Source: Xanthomonas euroxanthea
GTDB lineage: Bacteria; Pseudomonadota; Gammaproteobacteria; Xanthomonadales; Xanthomonadaceae
DNA: 64,000 nucleotides
Direction: 5' to 3'
Assembly (NCBI RefSeq): GCF_900476395.1
Contig: NZ_UIHB01000001.1
Location: 1,083,385 to 1,147,384 of the forward strand
Positions 17,914-26,907 of the stretch are shown here, piece by piece. The position numbers and the translations under genes were made by a program. Every line of letters starts with the position of its first letter. Position 1 is the stretch's first letter. A model generated the notes under the pieces. It saw nothing but the letters and a program-made list of their open reading frames with translations, was not told the DNA's origin and did not search any database.

Positions 17914-18699
17914 TCAGGGCGGCAGCAATGCCTGTGCCAGTGGCGGCAGGATGCGTGCCAGTCGCCGTGCCCAGGCCTGCTGGCCGGTCGCGTCGGCGAT
18001 CAGGTCCTGGCGGATCTCCAGCTCCACATGCAGCAGGCCGCGGCCTTCGCCGTAGACCGGAATCGCGTAGTCGCTGCTGTCGCTGACCGCATACGGCTGG
18101 TTGTCGCCGACCACCAGATCCAGCTCCTCGCGCAAGGCCTGCAGTAGCCGGTGCGCCAGCCGGGCGTCGCGGTTGTACAGCACGCCGGCATGCCAGGGCC
18201 GCGCAGTGCCGGCCATGATCGGTGTGAAGCTGTGCATCGACACCAGCACGGTCGGTTGACTGCGCTGTGCACGCGCATCCAGCTCCGCCGCGATGCGCGC
18301 GTGGTACGGCGCGAAGATCTCGTCGATGCGTTGCTGCCGCGCGTCGGCCGACAGCTGCAGGTTGCCCGGAATCGAGGTGCCGTCGCTGACCTCGGGCATC
18401 AGCGTGGCCGAACCGTGCGGGCGATTGCAGTCGATCACCAAGCGCGAATAGGTCTGCGCGATGGCGATGGCATCCAGCGCATCGGCCAGCAGGCGGGTGA
18501 CCCCGGCAATGCCAATATCCCAGCCGATATGGCGGTCCAGCGCATGCTGTGGCAGGCCGAGATTGGCCAGCCGCGCCGGCACGCGTTGACCGGCGTGGTC
18601 GGCGATCAACAGCCACGGCGAGGCGGCCTGCGGGTTGTGCACGCTGAAGGCTGCCGGATCGTCGGCGCCCAGCAGGCGGTCAGCGGTCGCTTCAGCCAC
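17914..18699 (-). CDS. N-formylglutamate amidohydrolase family protein
   Basis: A 261-residue zinc-dependent amidohydrolase-like protein. N-terminal PWLLIADHAGQRVPARLANLG and DRHIGWDIG are family landmarks, followed by YSRLVIDCNRP and VLVSMHSFTP, with the metal-binding His/Glu positions. Relatives hydrolyse N-formylglutamate in histidine breakdown, but there are no hut genes here, so the substrate may differ. I choose the GTG at 18699, which overlaps the Nudix stop by eight bases; the longer frame upstream is the Nudix gene out of frame. It is the last gene of a four-gene overlapping operon. Confidence 0.85.
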   Translation of the reverse strand: MAEATADRLLGADDPAAFSVHNPQAASPWLLIADHAGQRVPARLANLGLPQHALDRHIGWDIGIAGVTRLLADALDAIAIAQTYSRLVIDCNRPHGSATLMPEVSDGTSIPGNLQLSADARQQRIDEIFAPYHARIAAELDARAQRSQPTVLVSMHSFTPIMAGTARPWHAGVLYNRDARLAHRLLQALREELDLVVGDNQPYAVSDSSDYAIPVYGEGRGLLHVELEIRQDLIADATGQQAWARRLARILPPLAQALLPP

Positions 18700-19243
18700 G
18701 CGGGGTGCCGTCCAATGCGTGATCCACCAGATACAGCCCGGCCCACAGCTTGGGATCCATCTGGTAGCCCTCGGCCATCTTCTGCACCAGCCAGGCGCCG
18801 ACCTGCGCGCGCGGGATCTCGTGCACGGTGATGTCCTCGCTGGCATCGCCGCCGCCCGCGCCGACCTTGCGCAGGCCGGTGGCGCGCACGAAGGCGATCT
18901 TCTCGCTGCTGGCGCCGGCCGAAGTGGGGCCGATCATCAGCACTTCGGCGTGCTCGGCGGTCCAGCCGGTTTCTTCTTCCAGCTCGCGAATGGCCGACAG
19001 CTCGATCGACTCGTCGGCATGCACGTCGCCGACCAGGCCGGCCGGCATTTCGATGGTGCGCGCCTGCAGCGGCACGCGGAACTGCTCGACGAACAACATC
19101 GCATCGTCCGGGGTCACCGCCACGATGATCGCGGCCAGGCCGCCGGCATGCACGCGCTCGGAATATTCCCAGGTGCCGCGCACGACCATGCGCTGGTACT
19201 TGCCTTCGTAGACCACGGTGGGCGGGGTGTCGTGTCGGTTCAT
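18692..19243 (-). CDS. Nudix hydrolase (ADP-ribose pyrophosphatase-like)
   Basis: A 183-residue protein with a complete Nudix box at about residues 72-94 (G-x5-E-x7-REL-EEE-TGW), binding Mg for cleavage of nucleoside-diphosphate-X compounds. An N-terminal beta domain (VVYEGKYQRMVVRGTWEYSE) is like ADP-ribose/ADP-sugar pyrophosphatases. The ATG at 19243 overlaps the exonuclease stop (ATGA), so the genes are translationally coupled; the upstream in-frame extension is rejected. The exact substrate is not decided by sequence. Confidence 0.88.
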   Translation of the reverse strand: MNRHDTPPTVVYEGKYQRMVVRGTWEYSERVHAGGLAAIIVAVTPDDAMLFVEQFRVPLQARTIEMPAGLVGDVHADESIELSAIRELEEETGWTAEHAEVLMIGPTSAGASSEKIAFVRATGLRKVGAGGGDASEDITVHEIPRAQVGAWLVQKMAEGYQMDPKLWAGLYLVDHALDGTPRG

Positions 19244-20226
19244 GGATGCAGACCTTGTTCCAGGGAAACGGGAGTGCGCGGTGCCGGCGCGCCACTGCAT
19301 GCGGCCAGCAACCGGCGCCGGGTGAGCGGGCCAAAGCGCAGGCTTTCGCACAATCCGCCCAGCATGTCCGTATCGGCTTGCGTGCGCGTGAAACCGGCAG
19401 CGGTCAGCGCCAATGGCGCGTCAAGGGCGATGGTGGTGAGCTGGCGCCACAGCAATGCGTGTTCGCGTTGCTCGCGCAGGCGCGCGGCCATCTGCGCCGC
19501 GCCGCGCAGGCGCAGGAACGGAATCTCGTCGATGCGTTCCAGCAACGCATCCAGGCTGCCGAAATGCGACAGCAGGACCGCCGCCGATTTGGCGCCGATG
19601 CCGGTGACGCCGGGAATGTTGTCGATCGCATCGCCGCACAGCGCCAGGTAGTCGGCGATCTGATGCGCATGCACGCCGTGGCGCGCCTTGACCCCGTCCA
19701 TGCCCCAGCGCAGGTTGCGCGCGTAATCCCACTGTTCGTCGTGCTCGAGCAGCAGCTGCGACAGGTCCTTGTCGGCCGATACGATCACCCCGCGCAGGCC
19801 GTGCGCACGCACGCTGTGCAGGGCACTGCCGATCAGATCGTCGGCCTCGTAGTCGCGGTGTGCCAGCACGCTCAGGCCCAGCGCGGCGCACAGCGCCTTG
19901 CAGTGCGCGAACTGGCGCCGCAACGCATCCGGTGCCGGGGTGCGATTGCCCTTGTAGGCCGGGTAGATCGCATGCCGAAAACAGCTGTCCAGCGCCTCGT
20001 CGAAGGCGATGGTGATGTGCGCGGGATCCTCGCGCTCGAGCAGGTCGAGCAGGAAACGGGCAAAGCCGTGCACGGCATTGGTCGGCCAGCCCTGCGCATC
20101 CTGGAATTCGTCCGGGATCGAATGCCAGGCGCGGAACACGTACAGGCTGGCATCGACCAGATACAGCGGGGTCGGGCGAGTGACCGCCAGGGGCGCGCCT
20201 GCAAGCGTGGGGGTGTGCGTGGTCAC
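19240..20226 (-). CDS. 5'-3' exonuclease (Pol I N-terminal/ExoIX-like)
   Basis: A 328-residue FEN-family nuclease. Metal ligands sit in YLVDASLYVFRAWHS, TIAFDEALDSCFRH (with the helical-arch YKGNR), YEADDLIGS and IVSADKDLSQLL. A helix-hairpin-helix follows at GDAIDNIPGVTGIGAKSA. This is the 5' nuclease module without the polymerase. Such standalone enzymes help remove RNA primers or flaps. I start at the GTG at 20226, overlapping the nitroreductase stop (GTGA). Its coupling with a Nudix enzyme hints at nucleotide or DNA damage clean-up. Confidence 0.88.
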   Translation of the reverse strand: MTTHTPTLAGAPLAVTRPTPLYLVDASLYVFRAWHSIPDEFQDAQGWPTNAVHGFARFLLDLLEREDPAHITIAFDEALDSCFRHAIYPAYKGNRTPAPDALRRQFAHCKALCAALGLSVLAHRDYEADDLIGSALHSVRAHGLRGVIVSADKDLSQLLLEHDEQWDYARNLRWGMDGVKARHGVHAHQIADYLALCGDAIDNIPGVTGIGAKSAAVLLSHFGSLDALLERIDEIPFLRLRGAAQMAARLREQREHALLWRQLTTIALDAPLALTAAGFTRTQADTDMLGGLCESLRFGPLTRRRLLAACSGAPAPRTPVSLEQGLHP

Positions 20227-20798
20227 GGGGCCCAGTCGCGCAGCAGCGCACGCGGGTCCGGGCGCTCGCGCTCGGGCACCTGCATGCGCGGGGTGCCGAT
20301 ATGGATGAAACCGGCGATGCGCTCGTTCTGCTCCAGGCCAAGATAGCCAGTCACCGCCGGGTCGTAGGCCATCCATGCGGTCAGCCACTGTGCGCCGAAG
20401 CCATGCGCCTGCGCAGCCTGCAGCAGCGCGAAACACACGCAGCCGGCGGTGAGCAGCTGTTCCTGCTCGGGCACCTTGTGCCCGGGGCGCAGCGCGGCGA
20501 TCACCACGACCACCAGCGGCGCATCATTGAAACGGTTGCGGTCTTTTTCCACTGCTGCGGGCGGCGCCAGCGGGTCGGCGGCCTGAGTGCGCTCGGCCAG
20601 GAAATCGCCCAGTGCCTGGCGTGCGTCACCGCTGATGCGCAGAAAGCGGAACGGCACCAGCTTGCCGTGGTCGGGCACGCGCACTGCCGAGGCGAGCATG
20701 CGCAGCAAGGTGTCGTCATCCGGGCCGGGTTCGCCCAGCTGTTTGGATGGGACCGAGCGGCGCGCGTCCAGCGCCTGGAGCGAATACGGTGCGTGCAT
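20223..20798 (-). CDS. nitroreductase family protein (YdjA-like)
   Basis: A 191-residue FMN-dependent oxidoreductase of the small YdjA/TdsD-like nitroreductase branch. It shows RRSVPSKQLGEPGPDDDTLL, then VRVPDHGKLVPFRFLRI (flavin contacts), TAGCVCFALLQAAQAHGFGA and a C-terminal IHIGTPR. The natural substrate is unknown. The ATG at 20798 gives the MHAPYSLQALDARRS start of the family. It is first in a four-gene operon whose members overlap by four to eight bases, and diverges from the first DUF1631 gene. Confidence 0.88.
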   Translation of the reverse strand: MHAPYSLQALDARRSVPSKQLGEPGPDDDTLLRMLASAVRVPDHGKLVPFRFLRISGDARQALGDFLAERTQAADPLAPPAAVEKDRNRFNDAPLVVVVIAALRPGHKVPEQEQLLTAGCVCFALLQAAQAHGFGAQWLTAWMAYDPAVTGYLGLEQNERIAGFIHIGTPRMQVPERERPDPRALLRDWAP

Positions 20799-20928
20799 AA
20801 TTTCGGGTCGAGGCGAGGATGCGGGCAAGTATAGACGGGGCCTTCCCAACGTCCGCCGCATCATGGGCGGCGGGCCGAGGTCGGCCCGGTCGTGACATCC
20901 CTTCCGTGTTCGTCCTGTGCGCTGCCCG

Positions 20929-23181
20929 ATGACCCAGTTCGTGTCCACCCCCGTGCTTCCCAGCCGCAACCCGCAGCTGCTCGATCAGGTACGCGAGATC
21001 GTGCTGGTGCCGCTGGCCGATGCCTTTGTCCAATTCCAGGATGCATTGGCCGAGGCACTGTTCCGGCTGGCGGCCGATGCCGGCACGGCCCAGAACGACT
21101 TCCTGGAAGCCATCCAGGCGGTGCGGCAGCAGCGCGAGCCGATCACTGCGCGTTTTCGCGGGCATCTGGCCAAGGCCTGGCAGGGGCTGGAAGCCGGGCG
21201 GCCGTTGTCGGCCGATCGCAGCCTGGGGCGCGGTGCGGCCGGGCTGACCCTGCTGCCCGAGCAGGATCTGGAGGTGCGCCTGGCGGTGCGCAATCTGGCC
21301 GGCGCGCTGCAGCACCAGTGGCGCCCGGAGCTGATGCGGCTCAATCGCTATCTCGGCTTCATTGCCGGCGGGCTGCGTATCGACGGCGACAGCAATCCGT
21401 TCGGGCCGGAGCATCTGGGCGTGGCCCTGTACGAGGCCTTTCAGGGAGTGCCGCTGGCGCCGAAGGCGCATCTGGCGGTGATCAAGGTCTGCGAGCAGCA
21501 CCTGATGGAACGCATCGGCCAGCGCTATGGCGCGCTGGAACAGGCGCTGGTGCAGGTGGCGCGCTTGCGCGAGCTGCCGCAGCCACGCAGCCGGCGGCGT
21601 GGCATTCCGCGCCAGGACGACGGCGCAGGCGCGCAGGCCGCCGAGACGCCGGACTGGATTGCGCGCTTCTTTGCCGGCTGGTCGGGCGGGCAGGGGGCGT
21701 TGGCCGGCGGCGGGGCGATCGACGTGCATCTGCGCAGCGGCCGCGCGCTGCTGCCGGCGGGCCTGCACCAGTTGCTGCAGCATGCACGCCGCCAACGCGA
21801 ACCCGATGCGGATATCGGTACGCCCGGCTTTGCCGAGCGGCGTCTGCTGTCGCCGCGCGAGGTGGTCTCGGCGCTGTCGCTGCTGCAGACCATGCCTGCG
21901 GCCGGTTTCGACGCCATCGACGGTGCCGGCCTGGGCCTGGCGCGTGGCCTGCGGCAGCAGCTCAGGCGTGCCGCTGCCGCGCTTGGCGTGGATCCGGCCA
22001 CCACCTGCCTGAACCCCGACGACGACGACGCGCTGGATCTGGTGGCCCTGCTGTTCACCGCGATCCTGGTGCAAAGCCATCTGTCCGATGCGCAGCGCAG
22101 TGTGCTCGGCCAGTTGCTGGTGCCGATGGCCAAGCTGGCGATGCTGGACGGCCTCCTGTTCGTGCGCGATGGCCACCCGGCGCGTCGCCTGCTCAACCTG
22201 TTGGTGGAGGCCTGCGACGGCAATGCCGGCGAAACCGCGGCAGAACAGGCCTTGCTCGGCCAGGTGCAGGCGGTGGTCGACACGCTCGTGCGCGATTTCG
22301 ACGAGCATCCGGGGGTGTTTCTGACGCTGGAAGCCGAGTTCGGTGCCAGTTACGCGCACTACCGCCGTCGGGTGGAGATCGCCGAGCGCCGTGCCAACGA
22401 ATTGCAGCACGCCGAAGAGCGCCGCGAACGCGCACGCCGCACCGCCGCGCAGGCGCTGGCCGAACGCCTGGCGCGTGGGCCGCTGCCGCCGCTGGTCGCG
22501 CATTTTCTCGGCCGCGTCTGGCAGCCGTATGTGCAACAGGCGGCGTTGCGCGGCGACGGCGGCGGCCCGGAGCTGGAGGCCGCGGTGGCCCTGGGCGACG
22601 CGGTACTGGCGCAACTGACGGCTGCCCCTGGCGACACGGCGCTGGAGGCGCAGCGCGCGCAGCTGCTGCAGGCCTTCACCCTGGCCGGGCTGGCGCCATG
22701 CGAGGCCGGGCGGGCCGTGCAGGAGTTGCAGCATGCGCTGGTGTCCACGCCCCCGATCGCGGTGACCGGGCCGCCCGATCCGGTCCTGCGCGCGCCAACC
22801 CTGGCCGCGCTGCCCCCGAGCCCCGCTCCGGCCGACCCGGTCGGCGCGCCGCTTACCCCGATGCTGGACGCCAGCGCGCAGGTGGCATTCGATCGCGTCA
22901 CCGCCGATTTCTTCCGTGCCATGCCGGTCGGCACCTGCCTGGACTTCATCGACCGGCAGGGCCGTGCGCAGGCCGGCAAGCTGTCGTGGATCAGCCCGAT
23001 TTCCGGGCGGCTGATGTTCGTCAACCGGCGCGGCGGGCGGTTGTGCGTGTCCTGGCCGGAGGAGCTGGCGATGATGGCGTGGTTGGACCGGCTGCGCCTG
23101 CATCGCGACGACGATGCCTTCTACGGCGCGATGCAGGACGTGGTCGATGCGCTGGAGCGGCCGTACAGGCTGGAGGCTTAA
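20929..23181 (+). CDS. DUF1631 family protein (first of a tandem pair)
   Basis: A large soluble protein of 750 residues, mostly alpha-helical. I recognise DUF1631, often mislabelled thymidine phosphorylase. Landmarks are NRYLGFIAGGLRIDGDSNPF, the central HPARRLLNLLVEACDG, the helical SYAHYRRRVEIAERRANEL, and the conserved C-terminal module RAMPVGTCLDFIDR ... LSWISPISGRLMFVNRRG. No membrane segment, signal peptide or catalytic motif is seen. The ATG at 20929 is used because the conserved part starts directly after it. The next gene is a paralogue. Function is unknown. Confidence 0.8.
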   Translation: MTQFVSTPVLPSRNPQLLDQVREIVLVPLADAFVQFQDALAEALFRLAADAGTAQNDFLEAIQAVRQQREPITARFRGHLAKAWQGLEAGRPLSADRSLGRGAAGLTLLPEQDLEVRLAVRNLAGALQHQWRPELMRLNRYLGFIAGGLRIDGDSNPFGPEHLGVALYEAFQGVPLAPKAHLAVIKVCEQHLMERIGQRYGALEQALVQVARLRELPQPRSRRRGIPRQDDGAGAQAAETPDWIARFFAGWSGGQGALAGGGAIDVHLRSGRALLPAGLHQLLQHARRQREPDADIGTPGFAERRLLSPREVVSALSLLQTMPAAGFDAIDGAGLGLARGLRQQLRRAAAALGVDPATTCLNPDDDDALDLVALLFTAILVQSHLSDAQRSVLGQLLVPMAKLAMLDGLLFVRDGHPARRLLNLLVEACDGNAGETAAEQALLGQVQAVVDTLVRDFDEHPGVFLTLEAEFGASYAHYRRRVEIAERRANELQHAEERRERARRTAAQALAERLARGPLPPLVAHFLGRVWQPYVQQAALRGDGGGPELEAAVALGDAVLAQLTAAPGDTALEAQRAQLLQAFTLAGLAPCEAGRAVQELQHALVSTPPIAVTGPPDPVLRAPTLAALPPSPAPADPVGAPLTPMLDASAQVAFDRVTADFFRAMPVGTCLDFIDRQGRAQAGKLSWISPISGRLMFVNRRGGRLCVSWPEELAMMAWLDRLRLHRDDDAFYGAMQDVVDALERPYRLEA

Positions 23182-23402
23182 CCCCCGCAGGCGATGAACG
23201 CGCGTGGGCAAGCGCCACCGCAACGATGCAGCTAGGATGTTGGCTTGACACGCAAACCTTGGGCGGTCACGAGTAAAGTGCGAACGGTGTCACACTTAAC
23301 AAACGAGCGAAACGCCTACCATGCGGTGGCGGAATTTGGGGCCGCGTCTGCTGTTTCTCGTTTGAATATTTTCACGCCTGCAGGGGCGGGGAGCCTTTGC
23401 GC

Positions 23403-25760
23403 ATGACTTTTCAGCCCAGTCCGTCGGGACATCCGGGCCGTGACCAACGCTTGCTCGAACAGGCGCACGCCGTGTTCGTGCCCCCACTCGCGCAGGTGTT
23501 CGCAGCTGCCGTCGCACACTTCGACGATGTGCTGTTCGATCGCGCCGAGTCCGCCGGCGCATCGCAGCTGCTGTTTCTCGATGGCATGCGCGAGTTGCGC
23601 CGCAAGCGCGACGAGGTGACCACGCAGTTCCGCCAGCAGCTGGACGACGGCTGGCAGGCGCTGCTGCTGGGCGAGCCCTTGTCGGCCGAGGTGGTCCTGG
23701 CAGGGGACATCGGCACCGGCCCGCTGAGCCTGGTGCCCGAACACGTGCTCGAATCGCGGCTGGCGGTGCGCAATCTGGCCACCGTGCTGCTGCGCGACTT
23801 CAAGCAGGTGCTGGCGCGGGTGGACCGCCGCCTGGGCTGGATTGCCGGCGGCCTGGAGCTGGTGGCCGATACCAATCCGCTGGGTCCGGAACATCTGGGC
23901 GTGGCGATCCACGAAGCCTTCGCCACCTGCGACCTGGCGCCGGAAGTGCGCCTGGTGCTGATCAAGCTGTGCGAGCGCGACCTGGCCGAATCGATCGGCA
24001 AGCTGTATGCGCGTCTGGACGAGACGCTGGCCAAGGCCGGCGTCATGCCGGAAATCTCCCAGCCCAAGCGCCCGCCGCCGCGCGCGCAGCCCCGGGGCGA
24101 GACGCCCGAAGAGCGCGTCCAGGCCGAGGCCCAGGGCGCTGCTGCGCAGATGGGCGGCGACGATCTCAATGACCAGTACGCACCGGCCTGGGCCAACCGC
24201 TTTCTGGACCGCTGGGCGCATAGCCGCGGCCGCATGCAGGCTGCCGCCCAGCGTGGCCAGGCCGACGGCGGCAGTGCGGGCGGCATGGACGGTGGCGAGG
24301 CCGATCATCCCGGCGGGAGCCAGGGCATGCTGCTGGAAGCGCTGCACGAACTGCTGCAGCAGACCCGCAGCGTGCGCGACAACGCCGCCTCTGCCGCCTC
24401 GGTGGCGGTGGGCCAGCAACGCCCGCTGAGCCAGCGCGAAATGATGTCGGTGCTGTCGTTGCTGCAGGCTACGCCGAGCGCGACGCTGCAGGCGGCCATC
24501 GGCGACGACACCGAATCGCTGGCCCAGCGGCTGAAGAACGAAGTGCTGTCCAGCGCCACCCGGCTGGGCGTGGATCCGGCCACCGCGCGCCTGGACCCGA
24601 TGGACGAGGATGCGATCGATCTGGTCGGCATGCTGTTCGACGTGATGCTGGACGAACGCGACCTGGAAAACCGCTCGCGCGAAATGATCGGCCGCCTGGT
24701 GGTGCCCTTCGTCAAGGTCGCGCTGCTGGACCGCAAGATGTTCGTGCAGAAGACCCATCCCGCGCGGCGCCTGCTCAACTCGTTGGCCGAGGCCTGCGAA
24801 GGCAACAACGGCGACAGCGCCGCCGAGCGCGTGCTGATGGGCAAGGTCGAGGAAATCGTCGACCGCCTGGTGGCCGAGTTCAACGAGAACCTGGCGATCT
24901 TCATGACCCTGGAAGAGGAATTCCGCGATTTCCTGTCCCAGCACCGGCGCCGGGTGGAGATCGCCGAGCGCCGCGCCACCGAAACCCAGCGGGGCCAGGA
25001 AAAGCTCGAGCTGGCGCGCAGCCGCGCGCTGTCGGAGCTGGAACAGCGCACCCAGGCCGGCACGCCGCTGCCCGGGGCGGTGGACGATTTCCTGCGTCAG
25101 CCGTGGCTGCACCACCTGACCATGGCGATCCTGCGCGACGGCGACGAAGGTCCCGGCACCCTCGAGGCCCTCGCCCTGGCCGACGGCGTGCTCGAAGAAC
25201 TGGCCGAGGCACGTCGCCACATCGTCGGCAAGCCGTGGCTGCAGGTCTGGCAGCCGGCCCTGCATCGCGTGTTCGCCAGCATCGGCCTGCACGGTGATGC
25301 GGTGGTGGTGGCGATCAGCGCGCTGCACGACACCCTGCAGGCGATCGCCGAAGCGCGTCCGGAGCTGGAAAAGGCCTTGCCGGAGCTGCCGCAGGTCAAT
25401 CTGCCGCCGCCGGCTGCCGAAAGCGTCAGCGTGGTGCTCGGCGCCGAAGCGGTGGCGCAGAGCATCGACAGCGCCGATGCCGAGCGTTTCCGCGCGATGG
25501 ATATCGGCACCTGGCTGGATTTCGTCGACAAGGACGGCAAGGTGCAGGCAGGCAAGCTGTCGTGGGTGAGTCCGATCTCGCAGCGGCTGCTGTTCGTCAA
25601 TCGCCGCGGCGTGCGCTTCTGCGTCGCCTCGCCGGAGGAACTGGCGGTGATGGTGCGCCTGGGCCGGCTGCGCGAACACATCAACGATGGCGCGTTCGAC
25701 AGCGCGATGCAGGGCGTGATCGATCGGCTGGATCCGCTGCATAACAGCACGGTGCACTGA
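23403..25760 (+). CDS. DUF1631 family protein (second of a tandem pair)
   Basis: A 785-residue paralogue of the preceding gene, collinear along its length: RRLGWIAGGLELVADTNPL, HPARRLLNSLAEACEGNNGD, LSQHRRRVEIAERRATETQ and the C-terminal RAMDIGTWLDFVDK ... LSWVSPISQRLLFVNRRG. The middle linker (about 215-330) is longer and rich in Gly/Gln/Arg, and is the main difference. The ATG at 23403 follows GGGGAGCC. It has its own 221-bp upstream gap, so it may be separately expressed. Biochemical role unknown. Confidence 0.8.
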   Translation: MTFQPSPSGHPGRDQRLLEQAHAVFVPPLAQVFAAAVAHFDDVLFDRAESAGASQLLFLDGMRELRRKRDEVTTQFRQQLDDGWQALLLGEPLSAEVVLAGDIGTGPLSLVPEHVLESRLAVRNLATVLLRDFKQVLARVDRRLGWIAGGLELVADTNPLGPEHLGVAIHEAFATCDLAPEVRLVLIKLCERDLAESIGKLYARLDETLAKAGVMPEISQPKRPPPRAQPRGETPEERVQAEAQGAAAQMGGDDLNDQYAPAWANRFLDRWAHSRGRMQAAAQRGQADGGSAGGMDGGEADHPGGSQGMLLEALHELLQQTRSVRDNAASAASVAVGQQRPLSQREMMSVLSLLQATPSATLQAAIGDDTESLAQRLKNEVLSSATRLGVDPATARLDPMDEDAIDLVGMLFDVMLDERDLENRSREMIGRLVVPFVKVALLDRKMFVQKTHPARRLLNSLAEACEGNNGDSAAERVLMGKVEEIVDRLVAEFNENLAIFMTLEEEFRDFLSQHRRRVEIAERRATETQRGQEKLELARSRALSELEQRTQAGTPLPGAVDDFLRQPWLHHLTMAILRDGDEGPGTLEALALADGVLEELAEARRHIVGKPWLQVWQPALHRVFASIGLHGDAVVVAISALHDTLQAIAEARPELEKALPELPQVNLPPPAAESVSVVLGAEAVAQSIDSADAERFRAMDIGTWLDFVDKDGKVQAGKLSWVSPISQRLLFVNRRGVRFCVASPEELAVMVRLGRLREHINDGAFDSAMQGVIDRLDPLHNSTVH

Positions 25761-25918
25761 GCGGCAGTCACCGCGTTGCCGCGTCGTGGTTGATCAGCAC
25801 AGGGCCGTACGATTGCGATGCAGCGCACCGCAACCGGCGCAAGCGAGGCTTCGTCCAGCATGTGTGCCGGGGGCATCGCACCACCGCAGCACGCGCCTGC
25901 GGCACAACGCGCGTGCAG

Positions 25919-26782
25919 TTACTGCGCTGCCGGGCCGATGAACTCCAGCGCCCGCGCCATTACCGAAGCGTGATCGACCAGGCGGTTATGGCCCAGGCCC
26001 TCGGTACTGAACAGCTGCGCGCCCGGCCACAATGCGGCAAAGCGCGCGCCTTCCTCCCACGGCGTCTCGCGGTCGCGGCGGTCGTGGATGACCAGCGCCG
26101 GGCGATCGAACTGTGGCAGGTGCAGGCTCGCGTCGAGATCGGCAAAACGCAGGCCGGTGAGCTGGCACAGCCAGTTTTCGAATGGCGCAAACGCGGCGGG
26201 TGCGATCCCCGAGGCACGAAACTGGCGGTGCGCACTGGCACTGGGTTCGACCAGTGGCGCGATCAGCACGTAGCGCTCGGGCCGCCATGTCGGGTCGTTG
26301 GCAAACACCGCCGCTGCCGCGCCGATCGAGTGCCCGATGAAGGCGGCAGGGCGGCCGAAACGGCTGCCGATCTGGCGCAGGACCTGCACGAAATGCGGCA
26401 TGTTGCTGATCTGTCCGCCGCTCAGGCCATGCGCGGCCTGATCGAACGCCAGCACCGCGTAGCCGAGTGCGCGCAGCTGCGGCACCCATGCAGCAAAACG
26501 CAGCCCATAACTGGACCAACCATGCGACAGCAGCACATACGGCTGCTGGCTCAGCTCGCCCCACTGGTACACCGCAATGTCGAACCCGTCGATGTGCAGC
26601 GTCTGGCGTTGCACGTCGGTCAAGGTTGCCGCGAGGGCGGCCGCCTGCTGCCGCCCTGCACGCGCAGGTGTCACGAAACGGCGCGCCAGATAGCGCCCGG
26701 TCGGGCCAGGGGCCAGGCGGCTGGCGCCGGCCAGCACACCGCGAAGCATCCGGAGACGCAGTTTGGCGATGGACGCGCTCAT
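25919..26782 (-). CDS. alpha/beta hydrolase
   Basis: A 287-residue alpha/beta hydrolase-fold protein. It contains LLSHGWSSYGLRF (oxyanion loop), the nucleophile elbow FIGHSIGAAAAVF, the acid segment ALVIHDRRDRETPW and catalytic His in EGLGHNRLVDH. The N-terminal 50 residues are basic and hydrophobic and may form a membrane-proximal extension. Esterase, lipase or thioesterase activity is likely, with unknown substrate. The ATG at 26782 has an AAGGATCC ribosome-binding site. It diverges from the TetR gene with two shared palindromes, so it is probably repressed by that regulator. Confidence 0.88.
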   Translation of the reverse strand: MSASIAKLRLRMLRGVLAGASRLAPGPTGRYLARRFVTPARAGRQQAAALAATLTDVQRQTLHIDGFDIAVYQWGELSQQPYVLLSHGWSSYGLRFAAWVPQLRALGYAVLAFDQAAHGLSGGQISNMPHFVQVLRQIGSRFGRPAAFIGHSIGAAAAVFANDPTWRPERYVLIAPLVEPSASAHRQFRASGIAPAAFAPFENWLCQLTGLRFADLDASLHLPQFDRPALVIHDRRDRETPWEEGARFAALWPGAQLFSTEGLGHNRLVDHASVMARALEFIGPAAQ

Positions 26783-26814
26783 GGGAAGGATCCTTGTGGA
26801 GGAGGAAGCGCTGT

Positions 26815-26833
26815 ATCTTGCTGGTGACAAGAT
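26815..26833. promoter_or_regulatory. TetR-type operator-like palindrome, site 1
   Basis: ATCTTG-N7-CAAGAT with perfect arms, 33 bp upstream of the hydrolase ATG. The same arms and spacing recur 37 bp away at site 2. Two identical dyads in a divergent hydrolase/TetR intergenic region strongly suggest the regulator's own operators. Confidence 0.75.
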
Positions 26834-26851
26834 CAGCGAGTCTGCAGTTGG

Positions 26852-26870
26852 ATCTTGTCATCGTCAAGAT
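26852..26870. promoter_or_regulatory. TetR-type operator-like palindrome, site 2
   Basis: ATCTTG-N7-CAAGAT with perfect arms, ending 38 bp upstream of the chosen TetR start at 26908. An earlier in-frame ATG at 26869 overlaps this dyad, which argues against that ATG being the start. Confidence 0.75.
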
Positions 26871-26907
26871 GATCTGCTCCACTGGAATCCCGAAAAATGA
26901 AGCCGCC

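Noticed and set aside
23244-23300. Promoter for the second DUF1631 gene based on TTGACA at about 23246
   Set aside because: No acceptable -10 lies 16-18 bp downstream; the TAAAGT is 23 bp away.
20716-25757. Long minus-strand frames (over 800 codons) opposite the DUF1631 genes
   Set aside because: They mirror genuine plus-strand genes that have clear family similarity. The antisense proteins are low-complexity His/Gln/Arg.
26869-26907. Earlier ATG for the TetR gene
   Set aside because: It overlaps the second perfect operator palindrome and adds residues not typical of the family.
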